Made by a program: the position numbers and the translations under genes
Notes under the pieces: model-generated
The model's input: only the letters and a program-made list of their open reading frames with translations
What the model was told of the DNA's origin: nothing
Databases searched by the model: none
Part shown: in pieces, positions 52,820-61,699 of the stretch
Layout: each line of letters starts with the position of its first letter
How positions within the stretch are numbered: position 1 is the stretch's first letter
Origin: Chryseobacterium aquifrigidense
GTDB lineage: Bacteria; Bacteroidota; Bacteroidia; Flavobacteriales; Weeksellaceae
Direction of reading: 5' to 3'
NCBI RefSeq assembly: GCF_006716485.1
Contig: NZ_VFPD01000001.1
Coordinates: 2,400,008 to 2,464,007, forward strand
Length of the DNA: 64,000 bases

Positions 52820-53707
52820 CTATGCTTTCGCTTTAAGAAATATTTTCTGAATTAAAAGGGTAATCCATGTTCCTGCTACAAAGGGGAAAGTAAATACTCC
52901 GCCGACCATATCCAGACAATGGTTATCGATCAAGAGATCATCGATCGCGATGGTAATAAGAACGGCGATCAGTACCCACAAGCCATCTGTTTTTTTAACT
53001 CCGGAAAAGACAATTGCAGAAAGCACGGCATTGAATCCAAATAATCCCATGTGGATTTCTTTAATAGGTTCTCCGTTCAACTGTGATAATCCTGCCCCCA
53101 AAATAGATGCAGCCAAACCATATAAGGCCGCTACTGGAGAACTTATGAATACCGCCAGGAAGAAAATCATACCTGAAAGGATTCCTCCCTGAAATATCAC
53201 TTCACCAAAACCATTGGTACAGGTAAGAAAGTCATCATATTCTGTAGGAACCACTTCACTGCTTAACATTTCAGAGGGTGGAATATGAGTAAAATGATGC
53301 AGAACAAATACCAGGACCCAGGTAATAATGATAAAAGGAAAAGTAAATACAGGGATTTTCTTTTGTATAAAGAAATGCTGAATAACAGCAGCCAACGCTC
53401 CACCCAATACAATAAGGCCCCAGATCAGTACTGTTGTCTGAAACAGAAATGCCAATGCTACTCCCACAAGTGCGGCACTGAAACCATATAGTCCGGCATT
53501 GATTTCGGATTTGTCATAATTAAGCTTCATGGCAGTGAAAGTTCCGGCTGCTGTTGAAAGCAATACGGCCACTCCACACTGCCAGCTTCCCATAAAAATT
53601 CCTATCAGAAAAAGAAGTCCGGTCCATCTGTTTTCCTGGAGCATAATCTGCCCGATTCCTTTTAAAATATTGTCTAAAAAAGGCAGTTTTTTGAAAAATT
53701 CGTCCAT
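52820..53707 (-). CDS. Urea transporter (UT family)
   Basis: A 295-residue membrane protein. Two related halves with LLFLIGIFMGSWQCGVAVLL and a FGFNAVLSAIVFS-type repeat are characteristic of UT family urea channels, along with GLYGFSAALVGVAL. It lies between the TonB receptor and a nickel permease-like gene, upstream of the urease accessory genes on the same strand. It would allow urea to enter for hydrolysis by the urease encoded below. Confidence 0.9.
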   Translation of the reverse strand: MDEFFKKLPFLDNILKGIGQIMLQENRWTGLLFLIGIFMGSWQCGVAVLLSTAAGTFTAMKLNYDKSEINAGLYGFSAALVGVALAFLFQTTVLIWGLIVLGGALAAVIQHFFIQKKIPVFTFPFIIITWVLVFVLHHFTHIPPSEMLSSEVVPTEYDDFLTCTNGFGEVIFQGGILSGMIFFLAVFISSPVAALYGLAASILGAGLSQLNGEPIKEIHMGLFGFNAVLSAIVFSGVKKTDGLWVLIAVLITIAIDDLLIDNHCLDMVGGVFTFPFVAGTWITLLIQKIFLKAKA

Positions 53708-53734
53708 AGTTTTTTTAATTTATTAATAATGGGG

Positions 53735-53923
53735 TTGTTGTTGCCAGATGCGGGTTGCGGGTTGTGAGGTTCGAGGTGTGGGGATTAGATTAAGATAAAA
53801 CATACGAGATTGAAAGTTCATCATTTTTCAGCTTCAATTTTTTCTTCAACCTTAAAACTCTCAAACCCTTTTACCCTCAAACTCTCCCGCCCGAGACCCG
53901 AAACCCGCAACCCGGAACCCATT
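53735..53923. repeat. Intergenic inverted repeat, family C
   Basis: The left part has gatgcgggttgcgggttg and gaggttcgagg. The right part has cccgagacccgaaacccgc and aacccggaaccc, the imperfect complement. Between them are ccttaaaactctcaaaccc iterations. No ORF fits. This covers nearly all of 53708-53922. Confidence 0.7.
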
Positions 53924-54624
53924 TACCATCCAAGAAAGACCATTCCTACTCCGCAAACGGTTACTACCGCTCCGCTTACCACGCCCATGTATCTTTCCAG
54001 TTTTTCGGTATTGAATAATGTTGAGTAACCATACCGCCCCAGAAGAACCATTCCAAGCATCGTCAACACGGTTGTTGCTGTGAAAGAAGTAACCAATACA
54101 GCAATTTCAGACATTGAATGTTTCACTCCCGAATAAAATAATAAAGGAATCAGAGGTTCGCTGGGTCCCATTACAAAAATCATGAACAGTACAAGCGGTG
54201 TTACTTTTATTCTTTTTTGAGGCATTACGATTTCGCTGTGATTATGTTCATATACATACACATCATCTCCCATTACATCAAAATGCTTATGTGGTTTGTT
54301 TCTGATGGCCTGAATGAGGCCGTATACCAGATAAACGCCTCCAAAGATCAGCAGTGCCCATCCTGAGAAATTTCCTCTGATATCCTGAAACCATGAGATT
54401 TTATTGAGCTGCCATCCAAGGAAAACCCCGATAAAACCTAAGATCAGAGAACTGAATACATGTCCGAAACCGCAGACAACTGTTAATATAGCCGTCTTCA
54501 TTCCACTCCACTTCTTAGATTTTGAGATTACAATAAATGGCAGATAATGATCCGGCCCTGAGGCGGTATGTATGAAACTTATTGAAACGGCACTCAAAAG
54601 AAGTGCCCAAACTGTACTATCCAT
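53923..54624 (-). CDS. Nickel/cobalt permease-like protein
   Basis: A 233-residue protein with six to seven membrane helices. The HTASGPDHYLPF motif in the first helix is the signature H-x4-DH of NiCoT/UreH-type nickel transporters. LGFIGVFLGWQLN and later helices complete the core. A His-rich loop (HKHFDVMGDDVYVYEHNHSE) lies in the middle. It sits directly upstream of ureD and downstream of the urea transporter, so nickel delivery to urease is the likely role. Confidence 0.82.
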   Translation of the reverse strand: MDSTVWALLLSAVSISFIHTASGPDHYLPFIVISKSKKWSGMKTAILTVVCGFGHVFSSLILGFIGVFLGWQLNKISWFQDIRGNFSGWALLIFGGVYLVYGLIQAIRNKPHKHFDVMGDDVYVYEHNHSEIVMPQKRIKVTPLVLFMIFVMGPSEPLIPLLFYSGVKHSMSEIAVLVTSFTATTVLTMLGMVLLGRYGYSTLFNTEKLERYMGVVSGAVVTVCGVGMVFLGW

Positions 54625-54688
54625 TTTTTATTAATTCTGTTATTTCAGATTCTTTATTAAGTTTTGGCTAAAGCCAATGGAAGATTTC

Positions 54689-55477
54689 TTACTCCAACGA
54701 CCAGAGCATCTCCTGAATACGCAGGAAGAAGTTGTACATCAATTCTCCTCCATGTCCCAGCGCTCGTACTACAAAACCATTGTCATCCATTACAGAGACT
54801 CCTGCTTCCATCTGTTCATGGTGTTGTGTAGCGGCTTCAACAATCTCCTCTATCAATCCGTTTTTATCAACATTTTCTTTTGTACTGTAGAAGATCAGGG
54901 TTCCCTGATGGGTATATTGTTCCAGGTTACCGATACTGCTGATCGGAATCATATCAGGCTGAATGAGAACATTATCTTTTACAACCAGTTTATTGTTATG
55001 ATAAATTTCCATTACATTCTGAAAACGTTTCAGTTTAAAAACTTCTCCATAATGTTTTCTTCCACATGTGATGATCTCACTGATGATAATCTGGCTGTTG
55101 TTCCCGATATGAATATTCGCTTTACTCTTAAAATTGGAATCTTCATGGGGAACTATCGGATGGGGAACGTAAGCAAAAGAGGTTTCATCTTCCATAGATA
55201 CGTTAAGCTCCTGAAGTGCCTTGTCCTGCATGTTGAAAAGTCTTTGATAGGATTGCGACTGCAACTGCAGTGATGATCCTTTTTCAAGAGTAACATCCAA
55301 ATGGTAGTGATCTCCATCCAGAATCCCCGGAGAAGAACTCATCACCATCTGATAGAGCTTTTTGTCGCTTTTCCGCTGCCCTACAGAAACTACTCTGAAA
55401 GGAAGTGAGACATAAAGATCTTTCACATAGGATTCTCCTCCCTTGAATCCTGCAATAATTTTTAAATGACTGTCCAT
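54689..55477 (-). CDS. ureD: Urease accessory protein UreD
   Basis: A 262-residue metallochaperone component that holds apo-urease in the activation complex. Typical UreD blocks are visible: LPFRVVSVGQRK near the start, GSSLQLQSQSYQRLFNM, and a late FVVRALGHGGELMYNFFLRI. It starts directly at the end of ureG (UreG stop 55478, UreD start 55477). It is last in the accessory run G-D when read on the minus strand. Confidence 0.92.
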   Translation of the reverse strand: MDSHLKIIAGFKGGESYVKDLYVSLPFRVVSVGQRKSDKKLYQMVMSSSPGILDGDHYHLDVTLEKGSSLQLQSQSYQRLFNMQDKALQELNVSMEDETSFAYVPHPIVPHEDSNFKSKANIHIGNNSQIIISEIITCGRKHYGEVFKLKRFQNVMEIYHNNKLVVKDNVLIQPDMIPISSIGNLEQYTHQGTLIFYSTKENVDKNGLIEEIVEAATQHHEQMEAGVSVMDDNGFVVRALGHGGELMYNFFLRIQEMLWSLE

Positions 55478-56116
55478 TTATCTTACCAGATTCGGTTCTT
55501 CAATTTCTTCTAAAAGGGCATATTTTTTAATCCAGCCTATTACTTTATCCAGTCCTTCATCGGTTTTCAGGTTGGTGAATACGAAAGGACTTCCTTTTCT
55601 CATCCTTCTGGCATCATTTTCCATTACTTCAAGGCTGGCACCTACGTGAGGGGCAAGGTCAATTTTGTTGATGATCAACAAGTCTGATCTTGTAATTCCA
55701 GGTCCTCCTTTTCTAGGGATTTTTTCACCTTCTGCTACGTCGATAATGAAAATGGTAACGTCCGCAAGATCGGGACTGAATGTTGCAGAAAGGTTATCGC
55801 CTCCACTTTCGATAAGCACCAGTTCAATTTCCGGAAAACGTGCTGCAAGCTCATCTACCGCTTCAAGGTTCATACTTGCATCTTCACGGATGGCGGTGTG
55901 CGGGCATCCTCCTGTTTCTACTCCGATAATTCTGTCATGGGGAAGAAGACTGTTTTTAGCCATAAATTCAGCGTCTTCTTTGGTATAAATATCATTCGTG
56001 ATGACGCCAAGATCGTAAGTCCCGAATAATTTTCTGCTTAAACGTTCTAATAATGCAGTTTTTCCTGAGCCTACAGGTCCTGCTACTCCTACTTTTATAT
56101 ATTTTCTGTTTTCCAT
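55478..56116 (-). CDS. ureG: Urease accessory GTPase UreG
   Basis: A 212-residue GTPase that drives nickel insertion. P-loop [14 protein letters not shown] is at about 14-27, the CPH motif ([16 protein letters not shown]) that binds nickel or zinc follows, then [15 protein letters not shown] and the NKIDL specificity motif. All key residues are present. It is separated from ureF by about 300 bases, unusual for this otherwise tight cluster. Confidence 0.97.
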   Translation of the reverse strand: MENRKYIKVGVAGPVGSGKTALLERLSRKLFGTYDLGVITNDIYTKEDAEFMAKNSLLPHDRIIGVETGGCPHTAIREDASMNLEAVDELAARFPEIELVLIESGGDNLSATFSPDLADVTIFIIDVAEGEKIPRKGGPGITRSDLLIINKIDLAPHVGASLEVMENDARRMRKGSPFVFTNLKTDEGLDKVIGWIKKYALLEEIEEPNLVR

Positions 56117-56417
56117 TTTTTTTAATTTTATTTTTTTTTTAACGCCATGGCGCTAAGTTTTTTTGATTTCGAATATTTTCGATCGCAAGGGCGTTTCACT
56201 CAGCAAAGAGCACCTTATTTCACGTATATTTTTTTATTAATTGAGAATATTACAAGGGATGCAAAGGCATTTCATTCGGCTAAGAAGCACACCATTCACT
56301 CAGTTATAAGTTATTCATTTTCTTAACTTTACAACCTCCCTTTATCACCTTACCTTTCCTGCCTTTTATCTTTTTACTTTTGTCTTTTTACTTTTTACTT
56401 TTTACTTTACTTTTGCC
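56117..56417. other. Gap between ureG and ureF with repeat-like sequence
   Basis: About 300 bases with no gene. It contains cgccatggcgctaagtt (a small palindrome) and a pyrimidine-rich tract near 56340-56415 of repeated ctttttacttt. Both look like decayed intergenic elements. It may split the accessory genes into two transcripts. Confidence 0.45.
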
Positions 56418-57116
56418 TTACGACATATAAAGTCTTGAATACAATCTTTCATGCTGCATACATCTGATATCAAAGGCGGTATTACAAAGTCCCACCATAT
56501 CTCTGTCCAGTTCTATTGTTTCTAAAGCTGTTTTTTCCATTACAGGATATAATGAGAATAGAATATCCTGTCCATCCAGCTGTCCAAGAGGAACAAGCTT
56601 TACCGCATTGGTGATCATTCCGGCAACTGAGGTGTAATAGAACCCCAGAAGTGCTTCGTACAAAGGAATTTTCATTAAGTAAGCATACACTCCAAATACA
56701 ATACAGTAGTGGGAATTAGCTTCTTTATGCTGAACTGCTTTTTCAAACGCCTCCATAAAAGGGAAACTTTCTCTTCTTTTGAAAATCTTGATCAGTCTGA
56801 GTCCTAGTTTCTGACTAGCCTGGCGGATTTCCTTTGGACATTTTATTGCATTACATTCATTATCCAGTTCTAAAAGCTGTTGCAAATCTCCCTTTTCTGC
56901 TGCTTTATAAGCCATTTTTACAAAAGCCCCGTCATTGAATTTAAGGTTGTACTGAAGCATATTCTGCACAAATTCTTTCGCTGTTGCCAGGTCATGTACG
57001 ATCCTTTCCTGCACATACGTTTCAAGTCCGTTGGAATGGGTGTAGCCTCCGATGGGAAGTGTAGGATCTGCAAGATGAAGCAGTCCTGACAGAAAGTTTA
57101 TGTTCATATTATTCAT
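56418..57116 (-). CDS. ureF: Urease accessory protein UreF
   Basis: A 232-residue accessory protein that pairs with UreD and UreG. The blocks LADPTLPIGGYTHSNGLETYVQ (near the start), EIRQASQKLGLRLIKIF and VAGMITNAVKLVPLGQLDGQ are characteristic. It overlaps ureE by 8 bases. Length is normal. Confidence 0.95.
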   Translation of the reverse strand: MNNMNINFLSGLLHLADPTLPIGGYTHSNGLETYVQERIVHDLATAKEFVQNMLQYNLKFNDGAFVKMAYKAAEKGDLQQLLELDNECNAIKCPKEIRQASQKLGLRLIKIFKRRESFPFMEAFEKAVQHKEANSHYCIVFGVYAYLMKIPLYEALLGFYYTSVAGMITNAVKLVPLGQLDGQDILFSLYPVMEKTALETIELDRDMVGLCNTAFDIRCMQHERLYSRLYMS

Positions 57117-57618
57117 CTTTCGGGGCCGCCATTTTTAAGATTTTTGTGAAAATTGTTGATCCCAGACTTCCATGTCCGTGAGGCTCTACATTAGATTTAA
57201 GAAGATTCAGCAGCTTTACGGACTGTTTTTCCGGTTTGAAGCCACTTGCTTCCAGCCACCTGAACATTGGCATTTCAAAAGGGAGCAATACTTTATCATT
57301 CTGAATGAAAAGCGGAATATGTTTATTTCCTATCTCATAACACACCGTACCCATTTCCAGCAGTGAGGCGGGTGACATTACGATAGCTTCCGTTTCCAGA
57401 ACATTGACCGCAATTATTTTTTCTGCATCCTCAAAAAGAATATCGCCCTCACGCAAGCGTTGCCCTTCTCTGAGAAATTTGATGGCCACCTCAATTCCCT
57501 GTCTGGTTTTTTTTCGCTGGATTCTTTTGGTGGTTTCAAACCATTCAAGATCAAGATAATCTATGGTTTTGCCGGTTGGATTTTCTGAGAGATTGCCTAT
57601 GATTTGATTAATTATCAT
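57109..57618 (-). CDS. ureE: Urease accessory protein UreE
   Basis: A 169-residue nickel metallochaperone. The N-terminal beta domain is followed by the conserved CYEIGNKHIPLFIQNDKVLLP. The C-terminus ends in MAAPKDE and lacks the His-rich tail of Klebsiella UreE, as is common outside enterobacteria. A GHGSLGSTIFTKI segment replaces it. It overlaps ureF (8 bases) and the beta-barrel gene upstream (11 bases). Confidence 0.92.
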   Translation of the reverse strand: MIINQIIGNLSENPTGKTIDYLDLEWFETTKRIQRKKTRQGIEVAIKFLREGQRLREGDILFEDAEKIIAVNVLETEAIVMSPASLLEMGTVCYEIGNKHIPLFIQNDKVLLPFEMPMFRWLEASGFKPEKQSVKLLNLLKSNVEPHGHGSLGSTIFTKILKMAAPKDE

Positions 57619-58255
57619 TGTTGGATTTTTTTCTAAAGTCTAAGTTTTTGGAGATTCCTACCCCGAATGTTGAACCACTGATTCCCGCTACATAGCTTTT
57701 CGTCCAGCCTTCTTCTTTGGTCTTGGTCTGAAGCATGGATAGTTCTGCAAATTTGAATTTCAGTGCCCAGCCTCCTCCTAATACTATTCCGATCAAAGGA
57801 TAAGCACGAAGACGGAATCCGTTAAAATTCTGCATGGCATCAGCAGCTGTTGAAAGTTGTTGCCCCCAAACATAGTGAGCGTCCACCTGTCCGATCAATA
57901 CAAAATATTTCCCAAGCATTACGGACGGACTGTACCAGATACCTGCTTCATTCTGTTTGTAAACAACATTGTGATCAACTGTATTCTGTGAGTACGCATA
58001 ATTGACTCCGATAAGATCATTATTATTGATGAAGTATCCCACGCCAAGCGGCGCACTTGATACCGTACTGCTGCTGCTTGACGGTGTTGTCATTTTAGAA
58101 TAGTCTAATGAACCGTACACCATAAACTGTCCTTTGGGTCCGTCTTCATCACTTTTAAGCCTGTGTCCGCCCAGAAACTGAGCATTCAGATTCCCTGACA
58201 GCATAGATACACCAGCTATAGCAAGAGAAAAAACTGTTTTATTTAAATATTTCAT
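57608..58255 (-). CDS. Outer-membrane beta-barrel-like protein in the urease cluster
   Basis: A 215-residue exported protein with a signal peptide (residues 1-25). The rest has the alternating aromatic pattern of a small outer-membrane barrel (GVGYFINNNDLIGVNYAYSQ, YFVLIGQVDAHYVWG, GGGWALKFKFAELSML). No named family is recognised. Overlap with ureE by 11 bases puts it firmly in the urease operon, so a pore or nickel- or urea-related surface protein is possible. A perfect terminator separates it from ureC. Confidence 0.75.
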   Translation of the reverse strand: MKYLNKTVFSLAIAGVSMLSGNLNAQFLGGHRLKSDEDGPKGQFMVYGSLDYSKMTTPSSSSSTVSSAPLGVGYFINNNDLIGVNYAYSQNTVDHNVVYKQNEAGIWYSPSVMLGKYFVLIGQVDAHYVWGQQLSTAADAMQNFNGFRLRAYPLIGIVLGGGWALKFKFAELSMLQTKTKEEGWTKSYVAGISGSTFGVGISKNLDFRKKSNNDN

Positions 58256-58316
58256 TCTACACTTAGTTCTATAATTGTTTTACAATATGATCTGATAATT
58301 TTTTTTGTTGTTAAAT

Positions 58317-58349
58317 AAACCTAACAGGTTTTTGAAACCTGTTAGGTTT
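58317..58349. terminator. Strong hairpin between ureC and the accessory genes
   Basis: AAACCTAACAGGTTT-ttg-AAACCTGTTAGGTTT, a perfect 15-bp stem, 18 bases after the ureC stop on the minus strand. It likely ends the ureABC transcript. Confidence 0.85.
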
Positions 58350-58366
58350 TATTCATAAAATTGATC

Positions 58367-60088
58367 TTAGAACAAGTAATACAACTGTGTTAAAGGAAGT
58401 GTTTCTGCCGGTTCACAGGTGATGTATTCACCGTCTACCGTTACTTTATAGTTTTCAGGATTTACTTCAATTAAAGGCGTTTTATCGTTGTGGATAAGGT
58501 CTTTTTTGGAAATATTTCTACAGTTTTTTACCGGAAGGATCATTTTCTCCAATTTATAAGAAGCGATGGTTCCGTTGTCGATCGAGATCTGAGAAACAAA
58601 GTTTGCACAAGTACCAAACTTAGCTTTTCCATGGGCCCCGAACATATTTCTGTAAATAATAGGCTGCGGCGTTGGAATGGATGCATTCGGATCTCCCATT
58701 TTAGCAGCAATTACAAATCCTCCTTTTACAATCATTTCCGGTTTCACTCCGAATAATGCAGGTTTCCAGATCACCAAATCTGCCAGTTTTCCTTCTTCGA
58801 GAGATCCTACATATTCTGAAATACCATGTGCTATAGCTGGATTGATCGTATATTTGGCCACATATCTTTTTGCACGGTAGTTATCATTTCCACTGTCTTT
58901 ATCTTCAGCAAGATCACCTCTCTGCTCCTTCATTTTGCTCGCAGTCTGCCATGTTCTTGTGATTACTTCTCCCGGTCTTCCCATTGCCTGAGAGTCTGAG
59001 CTCATGATGCTGAAAACCCCCATATCATGAAGGATATCCTCTGCTGCAATAGTTTCAGGACGGATACGTGAATCTGCGAATGCTACATCCTCAGGAATAT
59101 TTTTGCTCAGATGGTGACAGACCATCAGCATGTCTAAGTGCTCATCGATTGTATTTACAGTATAAGGACGTGTAGGGTTTGTAGAAGCGGGTAACACATT
59201 TGGATACATCGCTGCTTTGATGATGTCCGGTGCGTGGCCTCCACCAGCTCCTTCTGTGTGGAAAGTGTGGATTACTCTTCCGTTGATCGCTCTCATTGTA
59301 TCTTCAAGAAATCCTCCTTCATTCAGGGTATCGGTGTGGATGGCCACCTGAACGTCATATTTATCAGCTACTTTCAAAGCAGCATCAATCGTTGCAGGAG
59401 TTGCTCCCCAGTCTTCATGAATTTTTACTCCTAAAGCTCCGGCTTCTACCTGTTCTTCAATAGGTTCTTCTGCTGAACAGTTCCCTTTCCCGAAGAAACC
59501 CAGGTTCATAGGATATTCTTCTGCCGCTTCAAGCATTTTCTGCATATTGAATTTTCCCGGAGTTACTGTTGTAGCATTGGTTCCGTCGTTGGGACCTGTT
59601 CCTCCACCGATCATAGTCGTAATTCCACTGTATAAAGAGGTTTCGATCTGTTGAGGACAGATGTAATGAATGTGTGTATCAATACCTCCAGCTGTTACGA
59701 TATATCCTTTTCCACCGTGAACTTCAGTTGATGCTCCGATAATCATATTAGGAGATACACCATCCATCGTATCCGGATTTCCTGCTTTTCCGATTCCTAC
59801 GATTTTTCCGTCTTTGATTCCGATATCTCCTTTTACAATTCCCCAGTGATCAATGATAACAGCTCCCGTGATACAAAGGTCCAGAACCCCTTCGTCTCTT
59901 TTAGCGGTAACATTCTGCCCCATACCGTCACGTACGGTTTTTCCCCCTCCGAAAACGGCTTCGTCACCGTAATGCGTGAAATCTTTTTCAATTTCAATAA
60001 TAATTTCAGTGTCTCCCAGTCTGATTTTATCTCCGGCGGTAGGACCTAATATATTGGCGTATTGTTTTCTGTCTACGTGTAAGCTCAT
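58367..60088 (-). CDS. ureC: Urease alpha subunit (catalytic)
   Basis: A 573-residue catalytic subunit that hydrolyses urea to ammonia and carbamate. The dinickel ligands are visible: [11 protein letters not shown], the carbamylated Lys near residue 222 in [34 protein letters not shown], the flap Cys in MVCHHL, and SSDSQAMGR. No residue appears missing. ureB lies 1 base upstream of its start, forming ureABC. Confidence 0.98.
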   Translation of the reverse strand: MSLHVDRKQYANILGPTAGDKIRLGDTEIIIEIEKDFTHYGDEAVFGGGKTVRDGMGQNVTAKRDEGVLDLCITGAVIIDHWGIVKGDIGIKDGKIVGIGKAGNPDTMDGVSPNMIIGASTEVHGGKGYIVTAGGIDTHIHYICPQQIETSLYSGITTMIGGGTGPNDGTNATTVTPGKFNMQKMLEAAEEYPMNLGFFGKGNCSAEEPIEEQVEAGALGVKIHEDWGATPATIDAALKVADKYDVQVAIHTDTLNEGGFLEDTMRAINGRVIHTFHTEGAGGGHAPDIIKAAMYPNVLPASTNPTRPYTVNTIDEHLDMLMVCHHLSKNIPEDVAFADSRIRPETIAAEDILHDMGVFSIMSSDSQAMGRPGEVITRTWQTASKMKEQRGDLAEDKDSGNDNYRAKRYVAKYTINPAIAHGISEYVGSLEEGKLADLVIWKPALFGVKPEMIVKGGFVIAAKMGDPNASIPTPQPIIYRNMFGAHGKAKFGTCANFVSQISIDNGTIASYKLEKMILPVKNCRNISKKDLIHNDKTPLIEVNPENYKVTVDGEYITCEPAETLPLTQLYYLF

Positions 60089-60089
60089 C

Positions 60090-60461
60090 TTAGTGATTTT
60101 TAAAGTTTAATTCTTCAACTTTTGCAAGGCTCGTTTTTTTCTGTTCTTCGGAATCTACCTGTCCGTCAACAAGATTATTGAAGCCCATTGCTTTTTTGGT
60201 TCCTCCTATTTCTACCAATTCCACTTCTTTTTCTTCTCCCGGTTCAAAACGTACTGCAGTACTTGCTACAATATTCAGTCTCTTTCCGAAAGCTTTTTCA
60301 CGGTCAAAACTCATTGCTTTATTAACTTCGAAAAAATGGAAGTGTGAACCTACCTGAATAGGGCGGTCTCCGGTATTGGTTACTTTTATTTTCACAGTTT
60401 CTCTGCCTTCATTGCAGATAATTGTTCCTTCTTTTACAAAAATTTCTCCTGGTATCATCAT
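60090..60461 (-). CDS. ureB: Urease beta subunit
   Basis: A 123-residue structural subunit. Typical blocks: [15 protein letters not shown] at the start, [20 protein letters not shown] and [17 protein letters not shown]. It is separate from ureA by 8 bases and from ureC by 1 base, the usual bacterial three-subunit form. Confidence 0.97.
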   Translation of the reverse strand: MMIPGEIFVKEGTIICNEGRETVKIKVTNTGDRPIQVGSHFHFFEVNKAMSFDREKAFGKRLNIVASTAVRFEPGEEKEVELVEIGGTKKAMGFNNLVDGQVDSEEQKKTSLAKVEELNFKNH

Positions 60462-60469
60462 CAGTAGTA

Positions 60470-60772
60470 TTAGCGGATTGGGTTGTGTACGGTTACCAGC
60501 TTAGTCCCATCAGGAAAAGTGGCTTCAATCTGAACATCATGGATCATTTCTGACACGCCTGGCATTACATCCTCTTTTGTAAGGAGATTAGCGCCTTCCT
60601 GCATCAGTTCAGCTACTTTCTTACCATCTCTTGCTCCTTCAAGCAAAAAGTGGCTGATCAGTGCTATTGATTCCGGGTAGTTTAATTTAAGGCCTCTTGC
60701 CTTTCTTTTCAGAGCGAGTTCGCCTGCCAGAAACAGCATAAGCTTTTCCGTTTCTCTCGGTGTTAAGTGCAT
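60470..60772 (-). CDS. ureA: Urease gamma subunit
   Basis: A 100-residue subunit with [37 protein letters not shown] and the C-terminal [16 protein letters not shown], all typical. It is the first gene of ureABC on the minus strand. The 155 bases upstream hold no clear promoter match. Confidence 0.97.
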   Translation of the reverse strand: MHLTPRETEKLMLFLAGELALKRKARGLKLNYPESIALISHFLLEGARDGKKVAELMQEGANLLTKEDVMPGVSEMIHDVQIEATFPDGTKLVTVHNPIR

Positions 60773-60927
60773 AATATTTTTTATTTAAAATTGGACAAAC
60801 AGTATCCTATTCACCTCTCCGTAAAGGCAAACCGATATGTTCAAAATGTAAAATGGGAATGATTCTTACAGGTCTGTATTGACATGAATACAAACCACAG
60901 CGGATCATTAAAAATTAAGAAAAGAGA

Positions 60928-61293
60928 TTAGCACCCCGCTATCTGTAAGCAATGATACAGGATGTATCTTGGTGCTGTAATATAAATACGGTTTTGAACG
61001 GCCGCAACCCGTGTATTGTGAGAATACCCTGCAAAGAAATAATGAAGCCACTGCTGGGCAAGTACAGAGTAATCGAATTTCACTTTCTCCCAGTCATTGG
61101 AATCCTGTACATCCTGCACATCTGAAAAACTATACATTTCAGGTTGGGTCTGCTGATCGGATTTCTGCTGAAGGAGATTAATTTTTGAAAGAATATCAGA
61201 GTATGGTTGAGTTTTCCCTTTATGTGCAAAAAGACCTGCACACAACGCTGAGAAAAATAAGACAAAAGAGAAAAATAGGACTCTTTTTTTCAT
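60928..61293 (-). CDS. Small exported protein of unknown function
   Basis: A 121-residue protein with an N-terminal signal peptide (hydrophobic 5-23, ending near AHKGKTQP). The mature part is polar, with VAAVQNRIYITAPRYILYH near the end. No family is recognised. It lies upstream of ureA on the same strand, 155 bases away. Whether it is part of the urease operon is unclear. Confidence 0.6.
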   Translation of the reverse strand: MKKRVLFFSFVLFFSALCAGLFAHKGKTQPYSDILSKINLLQQKSDQQTQPEMYSFSDVQDVQDSNDWEKVKFDYSVLAQQWLHYFFAGYSHNTRVAAVQNRIYITAPRYILYHCLQIAGC

Positions 61294-61699
61294 ACCTGTT
61301 AATAATGGTGTAAAATTAGAACAATCTTATCCCTCCGGCTATCAAAAAAATTATTTAAAATGTTCAAAATCGCAACAAATGTGAATTTATATAATTTTAA
61401 CTTTCTGTTATAAATCCCTTGTTTACAGCAATTAATGACTATTTTTAAACTATGACAAATATTTTATTGTCCCAATTCCTACAATTATAACAAATTGATG
61501 CATTTTTTTCTAAAGGTTAAAGAATAATCAAAACATAAGAAAATTTGATAAAATTATCTTCAAAAAAAGCTGATATACCATCAGAAAACTCATTTTAGCG
61601 TTTATTTGACAAAAACAGATGGCATTTTTTCTTTCTTTATAATTATTGTAAATTTGTATACACATCTTATTTAATTTAATAAAATAATAAAAACGTAAT
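61294..61699. promoter_or_regulatory. Intergenic control region with promoter for pruA
   Basis: An AT-rich gap of about 406 bases between divergent genes. TAAATTTG at 61649-61656 matches TAnnTTTG and lies 43 bases before the pruA ATG. The remaining ~350 bases hold no ORF or repeat that I can support. Confidence 0.5.
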
